A stretch of 64,000 nt of DNA. Source: Trichoplax adhaerens (taxonomy: Eukaryota > Placozoa > Uniplacotomia > Trichoplacea > Trichoplacidae). Made by a program: the position numbers and the translations under genes. The stretch covers positions 7,049,855 through 7,113,854 of the forward strand of contig NW_002060946.1 of the NCBI RefSeq assembly GCF_000150275.1. The letters are read 5' to 3'. The notes beneath the pieces were generated by a model, which was not told the DNA's origin, ran no database searches, and saw only the letters and a list, made by a program, of their open reading frames with translations. Positions 25,231-36,527 of this stretch are shown one piece after another (the first letter of the stretch is position 1; each line of letters begins with the position of its first letter).

Positions 25231-26106
25231 TGAGCTATAATACAAATATTTCTGTATGAATCGTCCAGACGTAATTAAATGATTTAGTTTAACCCATGTT
25301 CTTTCCGGACTGTTTGTTACGGAGCAAGAGAATATTACCCTAAATCTTATATAAATGCCAATAGTGGAGATGTTTTTGCATTAGTACCTTAAATTTATGG
25401 GAATATCTATTTATCTACAAAAATTATTAGACGAAAGATATACGTAGTGTAAGGATTTTAATCCTAAAAAAAACTACCGTAAATAGCTGAAATCATTACA
25501 ATACTTTCCAATAAATTTTGTAGTCACCGAAAACTGTTTAACGATACGATATTTACAGGTATCGCCAGCTTATTAAGATATTGCTATTATATCACGGATA
25601 CCTGGCATACTTGCCCATATTTGTAATGCAAGTGTAATCAATTATATAGGTACTAGGAAAGAAATATATTCCGAAATTACTTGTATAACTATGAGAAAAC
25701 AATATCGTATAATCATTTTTGTTACTATCTCTAATGAAGCTTAATTTTTAGAATTCTCCTTCAAGCTTATTTATTCAGGTACTATTCTACATACTGTGCG
25801 GCTTTGCCGTAACAGATACGGCATAGCGGTATCGTTCGATGGGGGCCAAAGGTGGATATAAAAGTGGAGCTAAACTTATAGACGGAAGGGTGGAATAAGT
25901 ATTACAGCTTTAAAAATACTTTAATTTGGTTTAACTACAGTAAATTTTACTTAGTATCGGAATACATTGTAAACCCGACTCCATTATTTATTTCAGTTCA
26001 GTTATATCCTCTACCGGATACAATTAAACAAGTTTATAAAATTTTAATGATTCTACAAGATTTTACCTTACTAGAGGAATTGAAAAAGTGACAATTTAAT
26101 TTATTT
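25231..26106. other. Spacer between duplication units
   Basis: About 880 bp without a match in the other unit. Contains a small hairpin (GCCGTaacagatACGGC, 25807-25823) upstream of gatataaaagtgg at about 25855-25867, resembling an LTR promoter, but no element ends were found. Confidence 0.4.
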
Positions 26107-26111
26107 ATACC

Positions 26112-26671
26112 TGTGATAAAATCCGATCACAAAAATTTCAAAGTTGCAGAAATTGAAACTTTATTAGATCTAATACAAAGACGAGCTACACACAGCTTTA
26201 CTCTAACCGAATAAAACTGCTGAAAGACTTCTAGATAGAACAACTAGATAATCTAATGTCTCCTACTTTTATACCCTCCGTAGCCTTCGCAGCTACAATC
26301 AGCAAAGCAGCATTCTGCCATATTTTATACATATTTAGCTTATTATTAGTCACAATATTTTACAGCGAACCATCATTAATCAAGTATAGAAATGATTGCA
26401 GTATTTTTATAGACATTATTCCTACCACTCACTGTACAATAAACTAGCATATGCCGGTATATGATTTACGATTCTATTTCTACCCCTAACCTTATTAGTA
26501 GCTCAACACCTTACTATATATATTCATCTGTATTCTAGCATAGAGTCAATCCTTACAGTCTATAATTATGGGCTACCAAATATATCATAAAATAAATATA
26601 GGAAAGACACTACCGTATATCATACTAAATATGGCTAATAGTCTACAATCACAATACTAAGCTACTTTACA
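26112..26671 (-). mobile_element. Solo LTR, family 1, copy 2
   Basis: 560 bp on the minus strand, TGTAAAG... to ...TCACA read on that strand. Flanks ATACC and ATAAC form a 5-bp target duplication with one mismatch. It has TATA-like tataaaa and a TTTATTAGAT complement of AATAAA. It lies at the left edge of duplication unit B. Confidence 0.8.
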
Positions 26672-27484
26672 ATAACATACGTAATTCTAGTTTTACTGTC
26701 TACTTATTTAACTGAAAGCAAAATAACAATATAAACTAGTAGAAATTTTTAAATCTCTACTGTAGATATCTTTGAAATACTTATTATTTGACAACTTTAT
26801 TTTTTTGGTGAGAGATGATTTATGAAATAGTATATAAGCAAAGGACGTGATGAAAGTTAGAACCAATTTTACAGTTGGACCTGGACATGGGTATGAATAA
26901 GAAATTCATTTGGCAATTTCGAACTACGCATCGGTACTAGATTATTTGGATTCCATAATTTTTGAGGGTATCAAAACTTGTATTAAATTTAGCCATCATG
27001 ATAAGTTGGGTTTTTGAATCAAAATTAGCGTATTCGGATTAAATCTAATAAGTTGAAATTACATTAGCAATGCTTACGATGTGCTTCCTACTTTTTCATC
27101 TTAGCTTATGAATTTTAATAGTAGCTATAGATATCAATAATCAACATTACAATTAATGGAAATCGGGAGTATTTATGCGTCAATATGTCGAATTATGGGG
27201 ATGAAGCCTTGCCGTAAACAAGAGGCGCTGCAGTAGTTTATTTAAACGAAGCTAAATTGAATAACTACACGATGAAGCTTATTCTATTCAGCAACTACAT
27301 TCATCTATGTTATTAATAAATGGATAAGACACCTTAACAACTTTTTGATAACGTATTATAGTAACTATCAGTAATAAAATCTAATAATGAATTACACTAA
27401 TTTCTTCAGTCTAGCACAGCGTCGAATATTGCAATAATTCAACCTGTTGTACAAAATAAGCCTTTAAAAGATTGAAAGATTTTA

Positions 27485-27705
27485 TTTTGCTATTGCAAGC
27501 TTTAATTGAAGTATTCTGATTATTCAGTAAAATTTCACTATTCTTTTGACAAAGATACGAAAGAACAGGCTTATTAGTTTCAGAAAGCCGTAGATGTAAA
27601 ATTAATTTACGAGTATATGAAAATGTAATAAGCTATAGTCTGCGATAAATTTCAGTGGAAACAAATATATTTATCAGCAGAATAGATTAAGACGAAAGAT
27701 GCAGA
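27485..27705. other. Unit-B-specific insertion of about 220 bp
   Basis: Interrupts sequence homologous to about 2425-2440 of unit A. No termini recognised. Confidence 0.4.
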
Positions 27706-27859
27706 CATTAAATATCGTTAAGTTAAATCATATTCTTGTTTAATTAACAATATATGATAATGATAAAAGAAAATCCTAAACATGAGTAAGGTGTAGTAAA
27801 GGACGAAAGGTAGAGTCCTTTATAGCTTTTAGTATGTAACTAGTATTATTTTACTATAG

Positions 27860-29228
27860 AAAATACCTATAAAGTGATAGTGTCTTCAAGTTTTATCCTA
27901 CCAAATCATCATGGCGCCGTCTTTTCTTTATCATTATTTTACAAGGTATTATATAGATTACTATAGAAGTAGCCCTTGAGCAATCGCCTAATCTAAAGAA
28001 AGAGCGTTTGATAGTCCATTCAAATTGTAAATGAATTTGACTTAGTAACAAAACTCTATCCATAGAGAAAGAGGATTTATAACATGATAGTAAAGTACCG
28101 TAATGTAGTCTATAATCGTACAGTTAACGTACAACTTGACGCTAAAATATCAACTGCCAATACTAAGCGATACTAATGTCAGAAAAGTAGTCGTAGTAGT
28201 CATATAAAATTTCTTGACAAGCGATTACTGTGATCTTTGTAAAATCCGGATTTTTCGGATTCGGATTCCGGAACCGGTCGAATTTATCTGTTATAATTTT
28301 TTTGTATTAATTTATTTGTTATAATTTTTCTGTTTTAAGTTTTGGATTTTAGTTTATGGAAAATATCGTAAGGGTTGATTTTTGAAATTTGAACTTTTTG
28401 TTATGAATTTGAAACTTTGGAATTTTATGACGTGACATGAAAGTCACATTAGGAAAGTTTAGTTAGGAAATTAGAAAATAAGACGGCAGTTGGCAGAGGT
28501 TGTGCTGATTGTTAAGTAGTTAGACTGTTATTTTTACGACTAAATCTTGGTGCTTAAAGGTTAATTTTTAGACTTTTATAATGTATCAATGATAGAAATT
28601 ATGTTAGAAGTGAAGTTTGATGTATTTTATAGTTAACTTGTTGCCCTTATAGTGTTTTGTAATTAAGGGAATCATAGGGTAAATTGTGTCTGAACTTTGA
28701 ATGATTTTTGTTTTCTTAAACGGTGCTAAGTAGTTTTCTAAAATGGATCTTAAGAACGATTGGTTAGTAAATGTTTAATTTTAAATACCTCTGACGGCTC
28801 TACGAAGCTGCGATATAAATGATAGTGCAATTAGAAAATTTAGAGGGAGAGTAGAAGAAGATTCTTTTGAAGAACTTGTTGAATTTTAAAAGCCTTCGGG
28901 GTCGAATTATCATAAGTTAAAACGTTCTTCTTTTTGATAGTTTGTTTGGTTGTTGACAGTCTTTAAGTCTGTCACTTATTTTAGTAATACTTAAAGTTAT
29001 GTATTTGTAAGGCTGTTCGGTTTATACTTCTCTATTTATTTTCTTATAAATTGCTGTTCAATTGTTTCCTCAAATTTTATTTGGTGTTAAAGTTTTTTTT
29101 AAGTCGACCGGAGTGCAACGAAAGTAGAATCAAAGTTTATTAAAGTTTTGCAGCTTGATCTCTACACTTTTCATTTCATTACAAAGGTCATATATTTTTC
29201 TCTTTTAATTTGAAACATAACACGAGGC
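27860..29228. other. Unit-B-specific insertion of about 1.4 kb
   Basis: Unit A runs from ACTACTAAAAC straight into TTCGAAATTT near 2545-2560, while unit B has about 1.4 kb between the same flanks. From about 28240 to 29190 the plus strand is markedly T- and G-rich. No ORF, no clear termini and no target duplication were seen. Confidence 0.5.
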
Positions 29229-30345
29229 TACAAGAATTTCGAAATTTGTATACCGGTATCATCAGATACTACTGCCTTTGGTTTTTATTGACTACGCGTA
29301 CACTATACATAAATGTCAACGAAACCACAGGTCGATCTCATTTAATCATAAGATCAAGTATTTCAGTAAATACGCTATAAGTACTCGTTTTTAACAAATT
29401 TATCAATAATATGCACAAAATGATATTTCGGAATCATTAATGCTAGCCGGGGTAATAAATAGTAGTTATTTTAGTATGTAATACATATTTTAGGGTTACT
29501 GTATATTAGATTTGATGGAAGCTATTAATTGTTGTTAAAACTATGTTTATAAACATACGTACTAGTTATATGCTAAACTAGGTTATTAAAGTAAGAGACA
29601 AGATTAAACTGAAATTAAGAAGCTAAGGTGTTAAAGCGTTTAATATTTTTAAAATATGTGATTAGGTTAAGACCAATTATATCCATAATATCATATCCCC
29701 TGAGCTATTCTTTTTAAAAAAACTTGGTACAAGATAAATTAGTTCCATTATTAAATCTAAAAATTTGTAGTATAGCAGGAGCTTAAAACAAATCTTAATA
29801 CAGAACGGAAGCTTACTTGAGCAAGCAACTAATATTCAGTTTGTTGGTTTACGAGTAGTTCAGTGATTTAAGAGATGCGCATTAGGAAAATAATGCCATT
29901 ACAGCTGGCGGATTTCTAAATTATAGTATCTCCACAGTGGTATTGCGTTTACTCTAAGATCAAAACAAAATCAAATTCTAGTTCATTACCAAAAAAGGAA
30001 AGTAGATTACTTTTTTAATAACTAAAATTCAACGATAGAATTCGATAATATGATTACAAATTTACTAATCGTTATTAATTACCGGATAAATTCTGGTCAT
30101 TTGGATACCATCATCTATTGACAGAAGATAATCAAGATGAAAAGCAGCAATTTGCATATAATAGATCTTATTTAAGATGAAACGATTCTAGACTATCACT
30201 ATTGGTAGTTAATATACTAAATATCAAGGAATGATATATTTCGAATACATGAATTACTTTGCTTCTTAGTACTTATTACTGTTATCCTATTCGAAACTCA
30301 TTCTTAGTATTTAATGCTTTGTTCCCTATTGATTTTAATTTGGGA

Positions 30346-30494
30346 TTACACAATATACCGAAGCATAAAAACTGAAATCTTGTAAAAATTTTGCATATAA
30401 TTCAGAAAAGTAACGTCAGTTAGAATGATTACCGCAGGTAGCATCATTATCTTTTCTTGGGAATCATTTACAATTTTGACATTATGATCACTAT
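30346..30494 (-). CDS. Gene B last exon, frame-shifted C-terminus
   Basis: Matches the gene A terminal exon, but one extra base before the gene A stop removes it. If not spliced at the overlapping gtaatc, the frame continues for about 28 more codons to TAA at 30346-30348. The added residues are hydrophobic and look like translated non-coding sequence. Confidence 0.4.
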
Positions 30495-31083
30495 CTAGTA
30501 TCTGCATTCTATCTTAAATTTTTTAATTACGGTAATAATCAAGAGCACGAATTAATTTAGAATAATAAAGCCATCAAAATAAGCGTATGAACCTTCATAA
30601 ATTAAATTGCGGTTTGAATCTAGATCCTCTGTTACATCGAATTCTCTCACATTAGATGTTATCTTCACCTATAATTATTATGTAAAAATTGTTCATATAT
30701 TATGAGGCATTACCTTAGCGATATTATATCGACAAATTATATGAATTAATGTTAGAAATACTGATATTGTTGCTATGAGAACAGTTATATTAACTGACTT
30801 TATGATACTGTGACAAATTAAAATTAATAAAAATATTTAAGGAAAATTATACCTTCGGATGATTGCGGTTCGATGTACTAAGAGCAATGCTTTGAGAGCC
30901 ACTAGATGAATGAAGGCCTACTCTACGCATAAGATAGAGTCTCACCTAATTTGATGGAAATGATCGTCGTATAACGTTTTTGAATTTAGTTAGATACAAT
31001 AATCAAACTTAAATGGTAATGTTAATATGGCGAATTTTTTTATAAGGAATAGGTATATCTAATGCTATAACCATGATACATAC

Positions 31084-34000
31084 TTCAGAGTTATATAAGC
31101 AGTGGAATGAAAAAAAGAAGCAACCCTGTACAACGATGAAGGAATCATTAGTTACTAGTTACGATACTTATTTGATGAAAATGTATATCAAAGTCAAAGT
31201 TAAATTATGTTCTCTAAATCAAGATGATAGTTAGTAAGCTATAAGAATTGAGAAAGGTGAAAATTATCATTATAATAAACCTGTAAACCATTTAATATTA
31301 CAAAGATATAAGTGAATGCAACGGTATGACTGTCCATTGAGAAAATACCAAATATCCAAGTTAAGCCGAGGATAGGTAATAAAATAATAGTAGCCTTCAC
31401 GATGGATCTAATAATAAATTTATTTTTTCGGAAGAGAGCGGTTAAAATTACATAAAAAGTAAATTGAATCAATTTAAAATACAGTATAGGCATAGTAAGT
31501 ACAGTTATCCACTACATCAGTATCAAAAGTTTTTGATCTACATAAATTGATTTTACTGTACTTGATTTTTTTTACGCTATAAAATTGTCGACTAGCAGGA
31601 TAGACTCCGGATTTGTTGGCGGTAACTCGGATCACGAGAATCATTACCAGAAAATTTACCTGAGGGTTAGAATAATTCAGTAAAATTAAAATTTGTATTT
31701 CGTCTTTAAGACAGGAAGCAGATAAGCGTCCCGGCTAATATCAATGTGATATATACCAATCACGAGATTCAAATTTTAGAAAAATAAGGGCTTTATTGAA
31801 TCTTATACAAAGATTAAGTACACACAGCTCTACTTTAGCCGAATACTACTACTAAAGACTTCTACAACGAACTAACAGAATAATCTAAAGTTGCATGCTT
31901 TTATACTTTTTGTAGCATTCGCAGCCACAATCCGTATGGTAACCTTTTACCTTATTTGACACATATTTAAATTATTCTTAGTAAGACTATTCTACTGCGG
32001 ACCATCATTAATCCAGTATGGATACGACTACAGTACTTACGTAGACATTATTCACATCAGCCAAAGTACAATGAATTAACCATATCCTAATATATGATTT
32101 ACAGTTCTATTTTTACCTATAGCCTTATTCGTAACTCAACACCTTACTGTATATAGTCATCTGTACTCTAGCATAGAGTCTCTACCACTACAGTCTATAC
32201 AGTCTATAGTTATGGCTACCAAATATCTCTTAGGATAAATATCTACCGTACATTATACTAAACATGGCTAATAGTCTACTATCACAATACTAGTTACATT
32301 ACAATCAGGTAATATAATTTGGTCCATATTGAATAACAGAAGCTCTACTGGATTAAATTTATTTTCATATCCCTCAAGATGAACTAGTAAAACCTATCCA
32401 TGCATCGGAATAAGCAATCGCAGACTTGAACTAATAATTAATCTACCGTTTAACAAATTTTTCTCTTGGCAATATGATCTAATTCTCTGATTTATTAAGT
32501 TGAATTTAAGCAAGATTGATAAGTTGAAACAATACCCAGTTTATTTATTTTCATAGAATACTTAATATATCTGTATAAGCATAACTAAAAGAAAATTTGG
32601 GAAATTATTTCAAAATAGGATAGATTGAGGATATCATGAATAACAGCGATAAAATTGATTACCGTAACTAAGCATTATGCTCATGTAAAATAAATTAACT
32701 TACCAAGATGACAAATAAAGCTGGTCCTGTAAATGCCCAAATGAATCCACTGCTAACTGATAGCCAACACCTTGATTAAAGAACATGATCATTTATTGAT
32801 TTGAAGGGAATGGTTATGATTATTTACTACATTGTCGCAAAATTAAAGCGAATGCACTCTAATTATATACTAACGACTACTACACTTAAAGTAGCAGTTT
32901 AAAGAAATCAATTAATTTAGCTACGAGTCGCAACTTTCGAAGAATGAAATTACTAGTAGCCCACTTGTAAAGTAACTTAGTATTGTGATAGTAGACTATT
33001 AGCCATATTTACTATGATGTTAGGTTATATCTTTCCTATATTTATTTTATGATATATTTAGTAGCCTATGATTATAGACTGTAGGGATAGACTCTATGCT
33101 AGAATACAGATGAATATATATAGTAAGGTGTTAAGCTACTAATAAGGTTAGGGGTAGAAATAGAATCGTAAATCATATATTAGGATATGCTTCCTTCATT
33201 ATACTTTGAGTGGTAGGAATAATTTCTATGAAAATACTGTAATCATTTCTATACTGGATTAATGATGGTTCGCTGTAAAATATTGTGGCTAACAATAAGC
33301 TGAATATGTTTAAAATATGGCAGAATGCTGCTATACTGATTGTAGCTGCGAAGGCTACGGAGGGTATAAAAAGCAGGAGACACTAGATTATCTAGTTGTT
33401 CTATCTAGAATCTTTCATTAGATTATCTAGTTGTTCTATCTAGAAATCTTTCTGCAGTTGTATTCGGTTAGAGTAAAGCTGTGTGCAGCTTGTCTTTGTA
33501 TTAGATCTAATAAAGTTTTAATTTTCTACAACTTTGAAATTTTCGTGATCGGATTATATTACACTACTACTTAAGCTCATTCCACGAAGCATATCACAAT
33601 CCTGTTCTAAGTTGAGTATGAGCTGCGAGAAAGAACTAACTTGCATCCCCAAACTATTTTCTTGTATATACATTCATAGCATGCAGAGTCATCGTATAGC
33701 TTTAAAAGTAGCAGATCGGACTGTTACTACATCTGGAACGATTGCTAATAATATCTTCGATCCAACATATTAGCTACCTTAAATGCTGCCAAATGCTTTA
33801 AATAAACATTCAAACTACTCTTATTCTAATTAATTGTTAGGACAACGCTTATATTATTTTAGAGTATTACGCAAGGATTTCTTATAACAAATTAATGATT
33901 GCAAAATAAAAAATAGGTTATAATTAAACGGTAGCTATCGTACTTTACTTTATTGAAAAGCCATACAGCATGACAACGTCTATAATATTTGAAAATATTT

Positions 34001-35498
34001 CTAATATCTGTCGGATTAAATGATTTAAAGTACGATCAAGTTAGCGGAAACTATTAGCGGGTAAATCGATCGTATAACTGTAGCATTATTTACATCACAC
34101 TATGATTCTTTGAATTATTGTAGGCTAGAAATCAAATTTAACTCGTGCGAATTTGATCTTATCCAACATTACCTATAATTCATATTATACATAATTTTAC
34201 TAATGATGTACGATTAGCAAAGCTGACTTACAATTTATTTAGGCCATATTTGTCAAATCCTATACCAACTGTTATACTAACGGTTATAATTGGAAAACCT
34301 ACAGTATGTAGCATTAATATCAAACTTCAATATAAAGTGACTTAAGGCTAGAATCTTTATAAAAAACATTCAGTGATAAAGCAAGAATAATGAATATATC
34401 TGAAGATTGATTTACCCCATCCCATGATATAATATAATTTTCGCTTGGAGTTTGTATTGAAAACCGTTATAACTTTCAAGTAAAGGTGAATACCTTCAGT
34501 AAGCATCCATGAGAACATCGACAACAAAAACATATGCAGCGCTATAGCTAAGATTTTGCAGAATATCTAAAAGAAAGCCAAATACCTAGCTTAGTTTTAT
34601 ACTAAGTGTAATAAACATTAATGAAAGAAGCGGCTATAATTTTACTTAGAAATTCATGTATCTAAAAAATTTTAATTTCTTAACTGGCTATTATTCCAAA
34701 AATTATTTAGGGATCATTCAGGAAAGTAGGCAGTATTAAAAATGAAATTTCCAAGCTATTAGCTGAAGTAGATATATATATTGTTACATCATTACACTTA
34801 CATCATTGTTTTTAATAATGCTAGCACCGGTCAAAACAATTGCAATTTGAGATAGCAACATCGCCAGAGCCAGGTTAATATGAATTTCATGATGATCAGA
34901 CATGGTACTAACAGATTGATTTATGAAATCAGGTAAATTACGTTAAGAATCCGCAATATTAAACATTTTTTAGTAACTTCTATCAATTTTAACAGAAAAG
35001 TTAAACAAATGGCTGATTACAACCTAGGTAAAAAGTAAATTTTTAAGACTCTACTAGAAATTATTACTAGTGAGTGTATAACGTAACACTATTAACATAA
35101 CATATATATGAATCAAGCCTAGTCTGCTTTATTAAATAATTCTAATTCGTGTTCTTTATTAATGAATATGATATCCTGGTATATGAAAGTATTGTAATCT
35201 AAGAACATCCTTCAAAGCATTTTTTAAATCTATGTATGAATACAATTTTATTTTACGGCTAATACAATCATAATATCATAATGTCTTAATATAGTGGTGC
35301 TACTGCATTCAATCATGTATTTATCTTAAATCAAAATAACTGTATTACAATTTTTCTCAATAAATTTGTATTTTGTTATTCTATTTTTGCCTACCGAACC
35401 ATAGATAGGATAATGATAGACAAAAACAATGCGATAATTGAAGTACCAGAGCAGATATATGTTAGTATATCCAAATTAACTAAATGTTCTTGAGAAAT
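31084..35498 (-). CDS. Gene B exons: seven-transmembrane domain
   Basis: Eight exons of the same lengths as in gene A: 35395-35498 (TM1), 34802-34907 (TM2), 34416-34566 (TM3, FSWMLTEGIHLYLK), 34232-34298 (TM4), 32704-32770 (TM5), 31562-31659, 31281-31407 (TM6/7, [12 protein letters not shown]) and 31084-31125 (end of TM7, GCFFFSFHCLYNSE). All are open with intact splice sites. They are followed by tail exons 30853-30945 and 30593-30668. The intact frame suggests that loss of function is recent, or that this part is still expressed. Confidence 0.78.
31745..32303 (-). mobile_element. Solo LTR, family 1, copy 3
   Basis: 559 bp in the intron of gene B between exons 31562-31659 and 32704-32770, in the same orientation as the gene. 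Flanks are ATCAA and ATCAG (one mismatch). Gene A has the empty site near 5763-5772. In this sense orientation its polyadenylation signal and TATA box could affect gene B transcripts. Confidence 0.82.
32966..33563 (+). mobile_element. Solo LTR, family 1, copy 4
   Basis: 598 bp, TGTAAAGTAACTTAG to TTACA, with flanks CCACT and CTACT (one mismatch). It is longer than its relatives because of an internal tandem duplication of about 30 bp (ATTAGATTATCTAGTTGTTC twice, 33389-33450). It lies in the gene B intron between exons 32704-32770 and 34232-34298, opposite to the gene; gene A is empty near 6240-6262. Confidence 0.82.
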
Positions 35499-35895
35499 CT
35501 TACAGAATAAAGAAAATAGAATAGATCAATAGCTTAGAGAAATGTACAGTAATTGATATCATAATGGTAATGTGGCAAAGAAACATAATGTAAAGCTCGC
35601 TGAAAATAGTCCTGACTATATGATAGCATAGAGTAACATAAATTCAAGTTTCATTGCCAAGATGAAAAAATTGAGATTTAATTTATATTATATCTGAAAC
35701 TTGAATTAGAATTAAAGTAGTATGATTTTTCTACGGCCTACACTTCAAATCGACTTATTAAAAGTAAATTTACTATAGATAACATAAAATGATGTTTATA
35801 AATCTCTATAAAGCCTCTGTTGTTAATTAATTCCTTTCTTAGATAATCGACCTAATATATTTTATTCCAATCTTCTACTGTTGTAAACTACTAAC

Positions 35896-36164
35896 CTCAG
35901 CTTTTGTAATGCGCATTAATATTGCAAAGTGCGTTAAATGATTACATTGACAATGTGTATGTGTTTGGTTCCAATAGACAACGCTACAACCACGATCTGA
36001 CCAATTTCCAGAGCTAGGATTTGAATACGTAATATTGCAAATATACCAGTAAGAAATTTATCAAGAAATGCTTGCTTGATTACCTCGCATATTACTGTAT
36101 CTGATTTCGATTTACCTCTCGGAATTGGCAGCAAATTCCCAAAATACGCATGTTGGTTGATAAG
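35896..36164 (-). pseudogene. Gene B GPS exon with internal frameshift
   Basis: Aligned to gene A, this exon lacks 12 bp and has 14 extra bp, a net shift of +2. The frame entering from the acceptor (FGNLLPIPRGKSKSDTVICE) runs to a stop. The GPS sequence itself (GNWSDRGCSVV, then [15 protein letters not shown]) is present only in a second frame of the same exon. One GPS arginine has also become Gln (CRC to CQC). Confidence 0.7.
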
Positions 36165-36527
36165 CTGAAGTAAAATTGGCCTAATTCAAAGTATATTTTA
36201 ATAGTGGTCTAAGCACATATAACTGAACGTTAAAAGATATTAACATCCGATTACAATTACAATTTCTACTCTTTTTTCATACTACCTTATTAAGAAATAA
36301 GGTGAATGTAAAAGGATTGGAATCATTTAGCATCGGTTTCGGTGTTACGGTGCAACCCAAAATTGCGGAATTTAGATAAGAATCGGATAGTTGATTGGAG
36401 CTAAATAAACAGATTAATTTAATAGTGGTGTAAGAAAATGCAATATGGAATAGGAAATTGATATATTATATTTCGTACAGATCAAAAAGCAATACTAATT
36501 GTAGAAATTATGTTTACATTATAGTAC

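Noticed and set aside
26256-26447. Plus-strand 63-codon ORF
   Set aside because: It lies entirely inside LTR copy 2 and is not open in the other copies.
31239-31493. Intronless reading of gene B through TM6 starting MPILYF
   Set aside because: The corresponding gene A sequence has a stop and the phase-correct TM5/ICL3 exon lies at 31562-31659, so the upstream part is an open intron end.
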